This document shows, piece by piece, positions 4,833 to 7,081 of a DNA stretch of 7,081 nucleotides. Every line of letters begins with the position of its first letter. The stretch's first letter is position 1. Made by a program: the position numbers and the translations under genes. The stretch is from Sporomusa sp. (GTDB taxonomy: Bacteria > Bacillota_C > Negativicutes > Sporomusales > Sporomusaceae): the NCBI GenBank assembly GCA_029256645.1, contig JAQSXM010000179.1, positions 1 through 7,081 of the forward strand, read 5' to 3'. The notes beneath the pieces are model-generated. The model searched no databases. It was given only the letters and a program-made list of their open reading frames with translations, and was not told the DNA's origin.

Positions 4833-5482
4833 AAGGCTGGCTGGAAGCCTTGCTGGCACTCATCTTCCCGCAACGCTGTCCGGCTTGCCGGCAATGGGCA
4901 GACAGCTATGGATGGTGCCAGGCCTGTCTGGGCAGATTAGCCAAGGCCACTCAGGTAGCGCTGTCGATCCATAACCTGACCGCCCTGGATGAATGCCAGG
5001 CAGTTGTCGACTATTCCGGCCCGGTCCGGCGACTGATCCGTGATATGAAGTTTCGCCGCATTACCAGGCATGCCGAACGCCTTGGCCGGCTGCTCGATTA
5101 TGCCATAGCGCCTGGGTATTATGAGGGGATTGATGCGGTAGTACCTGTACCGCTCCACGCTGATCGTCTCAGGGAGCGTGGCTTTAACCAGACCACGCTC
5201 ATCTTTAAACCCTGGGCAAACCGGCAAGGTCTTAACTGGCTGGAGGCCTTGGAGCGAACCAGGGAGACAGCCCCCCAATGGGAGCTGTCTCTCAAAGAAC
5301 GGCGTAAAAACAGTAAGGGCGCGTTTGCGGTAACGCGCCCTGAACTAATTAGCGGTAAAAGCATTCTGTTGGTTGATGATATCCTCACCAGCGGGATTAC
5401 GATGAATGAGTGCGCCACGGTATTGAAGCAGGCCGGGGCAGTTAAGGTTCAGGGTCTGGCGCTGGCCAGCGGGGCGAGGTAG
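4826..5482 (+). CDS. comFC: ComF family protein (competence-type phosphoribosyltransferase-like)
   Basis: A 218-residue protein with the two halves of ComFC/GntX. The N terminus carries a four-cysteine zinc site (C18-P-A-C21 and C31-Q-A-C34) after the typical FPQRCPAC opening. The C-terminal half is a type I phosphoribosyltransferase fold with VPVPLHADRLRERGFNQ and the PRPP-binding loop ILLVDDILTSGIT (about residues 180-192). In naturally competent bacteria ComFC supports passage of transforming single-stranded DNA into the cytoplasm, together with ComFA. Its presence alone does not prove competence. The ATG sits inside the end of recD2, and GGGGTGA (4813-4819) serves as ribosome binding site. 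No comFA or comFB is seen; recD2 occupies that position. The gene meets the next one tail to tail with only 2 bases between stop codons and no terminator. Confidence 0.93.
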   Translation: MLKGWLEALLALIFPQRCPACRQWADSYGWCQACLGRLAKATQVALSIHNLTALDECQAVVDYSGPVRRLIRDMKFRRITRHAERLGRLLDYAIAPGYYEGIDAVVPVPLHADRLRERGFNQTTLIFKPWANRQGLNWLEALERTRETAPQWELSLKERRKNSKGAFAVTRPELISGKSILLVDDILTSGITMNECATVLKQAGAVKVQGLALASGAR

Positions 5483-5484
5483 TG

Positions 5485-6156
5485 TTACCCTAACGCATCG
5501 ATAAAAGCCCTGACAACCTCGGGGTCAAAGGCCATTCCGGACAGGCTGAGCAGTTCCCGTACCGCCTCGTCCTTGGTCTTTACCCAGTTCTGTGTGCAGG
5601 GGTTGATAAACCGGTCATAATGGTTGGCAACGGCAATGATGCGGGCGCCGAGCGGGATGTTTACGCCCTTGAGCCGTTTGGGGTACCCTGTACCGTCAAA
5701 CCGTTCATGATGATAACGGATATAGGGAATGAGTTCCTGGCAGCAGGGGATGTTTTCCAGCATGCAGCTGCCGGCATTGCAATGGTTTTTGAACACGCTC
5801 ATCTCACGGGTTGACAGATAAGGCACTTTGGACAGCACTTGGTTAGGCACTGTAATATGCCCAATATCATGTAACAGTGCTGCCATGCGAATCCGCTCAA
5901 TCTCTTCCCGGGGCAGCCGCATTTTTGCAGCAACACTTACTGCATAATTAGCGACCTGGTGGCTGTGTAAGAACAGCTTCGAATTTTTTAGTTGGATAAG
6001 CTGCATAAAATTGCCGATTATACCATTGATTGTTTCGGTATCACCGGCATAAATCTCAGGATCCTGCATTAGCGTCAGCATATACACGACAAACTGCCTT
6101 TCATTGGAAACCAGTGCCTGGCTTTCGTTCCCATAATATACCGGCCTGTTTTCCAT
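5485..6156 (-). CDS. HD-GYP domain protein with altered metal-site motif
   Basis: A 223-residue protein with a short N-terminal extension (about 50 residues) and an HD-GYP domain. Family members hydrolyse cyclic-di-GMP. Recognised motifs are H64-S (first metal histidine), H96-D97-I-G, H125, H149-H150-E and FDGTGYP (154-159), then LKGVNIPLGARIIAV. The canonical VADxxDAL motif reads VANHYDRF here: the metal-binding Asp is Asn178 and the following ALTS segment is missing. The Lys after HDIG is His. Catalysis may be reduced, or the protein may act as a sensor or binding partner. There is no receiver or membrane domain. The start is uncertain: ATG 6156 has no ribosome binding site and a TATAAT lies 3 bases upstream, so the mRNA may be leaderless. 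Otherwise translation may begin at GTG 6087 (residue 24), behind AAAGG. It is divergent from the flagellar genes, and a role in motility-linked cyclic-di-GMP signalling is plausible. Confidence 0.85.
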   Translation of the reverse strand: MENRPVYYGNESQALVSNERQFVVYMLTLMQDPEIYAGDTETINGIIGNFMQLIQLKNSKLFLHSHQVANYAVSVAAKMRLPREEIERIRMAALLHDIGHITVPNQVLSKVPYLSTREMSVFKNHCNAGSCMLENIPCCQELIPYIRYHHERFDGTGYPKRLKGVNIPLGARIIAVANHYDRFINPCTQNWVKTKDEAVRELLSLSGMAFDPEVVRAFIDALG

Positions 6157-6159
6157 AAT

Positions 6160-6188
6160 ATTATAAATGAAAAGCGAGATTGCTTCAC
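6160..6188 (-). promoter_or_regulatory. Possible promoter of the HD-GYP gene
   Basis: Minus-strand TATAAT (6165 down to 6160), with a weak -35 GTGAAG (6188-6183) at 17 bases. Transcription would start at or just inside the annotated ATG. Confidence 0.35.
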
Positions 6189-6212
6189 TGAAGGGATACG
6201 AAGTACAATCTC
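6176..6212. repeat. Inverted repeat upstream of the HD-GYP gene
   Basis: GAGATTG (6176-6182) is matched by CAATCTC (6206-6212) across 23 bases, with further inner TTC/GAA complementarity. It overlaps the likely -35 region of the HD-GYP promoter, so it could be an operator or a leader hairpin. There is no T-tract. Confidence 0.35.
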
Positions 6213-6346
6213 ACCCGTAAAAACTACAAAATAAGCAATATTGTTAATTAGCTAAAAAGCGTCATAATCCTGCTAGTTTAATAAAAAAAATGTCTAATAT
6301 TTTTAAAATGAGTCTAAAGACCTAGGCTAATTAAGCATCAATAATA

Positions 6347-6352
6347 TATAAT
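6347..6352 (+). promoter_or_regulatory. Candidate -10 of the yvyF promoter
   Basis: TATAAT lies 31 bases before the yvyF ATG in a very AT-rich stretch. No convincing -35 is visible at 16-18 bases, and a sigma-D type promoter is not clear here either. Confidence 0.3.
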
Positions 6353-6383
6353 AAAGATAGTGGAAGATAAAGGGGGCAGCGCT

Positions 6384-6770
6384 ATGGGATTAGATAACTG
6401 TCCGGAGTGTGGCAAGCTGTATGTAGAAAATGTAGCCAGGCTTTGTCCGGAGTGTTACCGCAAGCAGGAAGAGGATGCGGAGCAAGTAATGGAATACCTG
6501 AGAGATACCAATAAAGCAACATTGGAAGAGATTCATCATGCTACCGGGGTTAAGCACAAAATAATCCTGCGTCTGCTGCGCAGTGGCCGTATTGTCGGTG
6601 GCATTTCTTATCCCTGTGACAGCTGCGGCGATCTGATTACTGAGGGACGGATTTGTAATAAATGCAGTAAGAATTTCCTTGATCAGATAAGAGCCGAGGA
6701 GCGTCATAAAGAGCATGAGCCTGATGTGAAAATTCGTTCACGCATGTACGGCAGAGACTCGGATAATTGA
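6384..6770 (+). CDS. yvyF: YvyF-type flagellar operon protein (TIGR03826-like)
   Basis: A 128-residue soluble protein with two four-cysteine zinc-binding sites flanking a helix-turn-helix-like middle. The first site is C6-P-E-C9 with C21-P-E-C24. The second is C78-D-S-C81 with C91-N-K-C94. Residues about 33-71 (from EQVMEYLRDT through ILRLLRSGRIV) resemble a winged-helix DNA- or protein-binding element. The layout and position match YvyF of B. subtilis, which lies directly upstream of flgM; its role in flagellar gene control is not well defined. ATG 6384 is chosen because AAAGGGGG (6369-6376) sits 7 bases upstream. An in-frame GTG at 6360 has no such site. The tail after residue 100 is highly charged. 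flgM follows after 143 bases that contain a hairpin and a likely sigma-D promoter. Confidence 0.87.
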   Translation: MGLDNCPECGKLYVENVARLCPECYRKQEEDAEQVMEYLRDTNKATLEEIHHATGVKHKIILRLLRSGRIVGGISYPCDSCGDLITEGRICNKCSKNFLDQIRAEERHKEHEPDVKIRSRMYGRDSDN

Positions 6771-6839
6771 GATCGTTGATAATAGGAGTAATATGTTCAT
6801 ATCGAGAGTAAATGCAAGATAAACTTCTCTAATCACGTG

Positions 6840-6867
6840 TGGCGGGGATTAATAACCCCGCCATTTC
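6840..6867 (+). terminator. GC hairpin between yvyF and flgM (weak terminator or attenuator)
   Basis: TGGCGGGG (6840-6847) pairs with CCCCGCCA (6856-6863) around the loop ATTAATAA, followed by only TTTCT. The short T-tract suggests partial termination, which would leave flgM more dependent on its own promoter. Confidence 0.6.
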
Positions 6868-6876
6868 TGTCGATAT
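6850..6876 (+). promoter_or_regulatory. Likely sigma-D (sigma-28) promoter for flgM
   Basis: TAAT (6850-6853), 16 bases, then TCGATAT (6870-6876) is close to the flagellar sigma consensus TAAA-N15/16-CCGATAT, with one mismatch in each element. Transcription would begin near 6884, about 30 bases before flgM. In B. subtilis flgM is likewise read from a sigma-D promoter near yvyF. The -35 lies in the loop of the hairpin at 6840-6863. Confidence 0.5.
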
Positions 6877-6913
6877 TAAAAGTAGAGAATTTCCGAGGTG
6901 TGAGGTGTTCACT

Positions 6914-7081
6914 ATGAATATAAAAAATATCCATAATATTACTAAAGCTTATAACGAGCAAACGAAAATATCAAAGAACTCGAAAAGCCAAGAGGCAAGT
7001 CCAAATCAACGCCCGGACGAAGTAATTTTATCCAGTCATGCTCAGGAAGTAAGCCAATATCTCAAGACTTTAAAAGGCGTG
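6914..7081 (+). CDS. flgM: FlgM, anti-sigma factor for the flagellar sigma factor (3' end outside window)
   Basis: The first 56 residues of FlgM, which binds and holds the flagellar sigma factor (sigma-28/SigD) until the hook-basal body is complete. The visible part shows the family pattern. An N-terminal MNIKNIHNITKAYNEQ is followed by a polar, disordered Lys/Ser/Gln-rich linker. The start of the conserved sigma-binding segment, RPDEVILSSHAQEVSQYLKTL, comes next. Family members are about 85-100 residues long, so roughly half is missing. GAGGTG (6902-6907) is the ribosome binding site, 6 bases before the ATG. flgN, flgK and flgL would be expected to the right by comparison with B. subtilis, but they are not in view. 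Confidence 0.88.
   Translation, partial: MNIKNIHNITKAYNEQTKISKNSKSQEASPNQRPDEVILSSHAQEVSQYLKTLKGV

Noticed and set aside
6793..6822. Nine-codon ORF (MFISRVNAR) behind GGAG between yvyF and flgM.
   Set aside because: It is too short to support, and the ribosome site is spaced only 4 bases from the ATG. It is most likely chance in an AT-rich leader.
1..7081. CRISPR arrays, tRNA or rRNA genes, insertion sequences, attachment sites.
   Set aside because: No regularly spaced direct repeats, tRNA cloverleaf with CCA-type end, transposase frame or flanking target duplication was seen on reading both strands.

Overview
The window looks like the chromosome of an endospore-former-type, motile, low-to-mid GC Firmicute, most likely from the Negativicutes (Sporomusa/Pelosinus/Acetonema group). 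This is inferred from gene content and style: a DUF1659/DUF2922 pair beside a small sigma-70-like gene, a RecD2 helicase, ComFC followed by the YvyF-FlgM flagellar segment, and strong AAGGAGG-type ribosome binding sites. No 16S or other taxonomic marker is present, so the placement is a judgement. Both edges cut genes: an ABC-F ATPase on the left and flgM on the right.

Layout, left to right. (1) The C-terminal part of an ABC-F protein, closed by two tandem terminator hairpins. (2) A three-gene + strand unit with its own extended -10 promoter: a 201-residue sigma-70-family protein, a DUF1659 protein and a DUF2922 protein, ending in a GC-rich terminator. (3) A 730-base stretch (about 1947-2672) that is not empty. 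It holds a compact dual-strand locus at 2001-2266: a + strand promoter and a highly structured RNA with an intrinsic terminator, lying fully antisense to a minus-strand gene for a 29-residue hydrophobic peptide. That gene has an extended -10 promoter, a 5' terminal hairpin, a perfect Shine-Dalgarno sequence and its own terminator. Next to it is a second minus-strand gene for a 43-residue single-span membrane protein with its own promoter. (4) recD2 and comFC, overlapping by 7 bases on the + strand. (5) A convergent minus-strand HD-GYP-type gene whose metal-site motif is degenerate. (6) yvyF and the start of flgM, separated by a hairpin and a likely sigma-D (sigma-28) promoter.

How the genes fit together. 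The right half corresponds to the Bacillus subtilis comFC-yvyF-flgM order, except that recD2 stands where comFA/comFB would be and an HD-GYP gene on the opposite strand is inserted. RecD2 and ComFC both act on single-stranded DNA processing or uptake, so their overlap suggests a DNA repair/transformation unit. YvyF and FlgM belong to the flagellar checkpoint. An HD-GYP protein, from a family that normally degrades or senses cyclic-di-GMP, is a reasonable neighbour for motility genes.

The most interesting candidate for something undescribed is the 2001-2266 locus. It resembles a type I toxin-antitoxin pair or a cis-antisense RNA controlling a small membrane peptide. The reading is built only from promoters, hairpins and the ribosome binding site seen in the sequence; no function has been shown.
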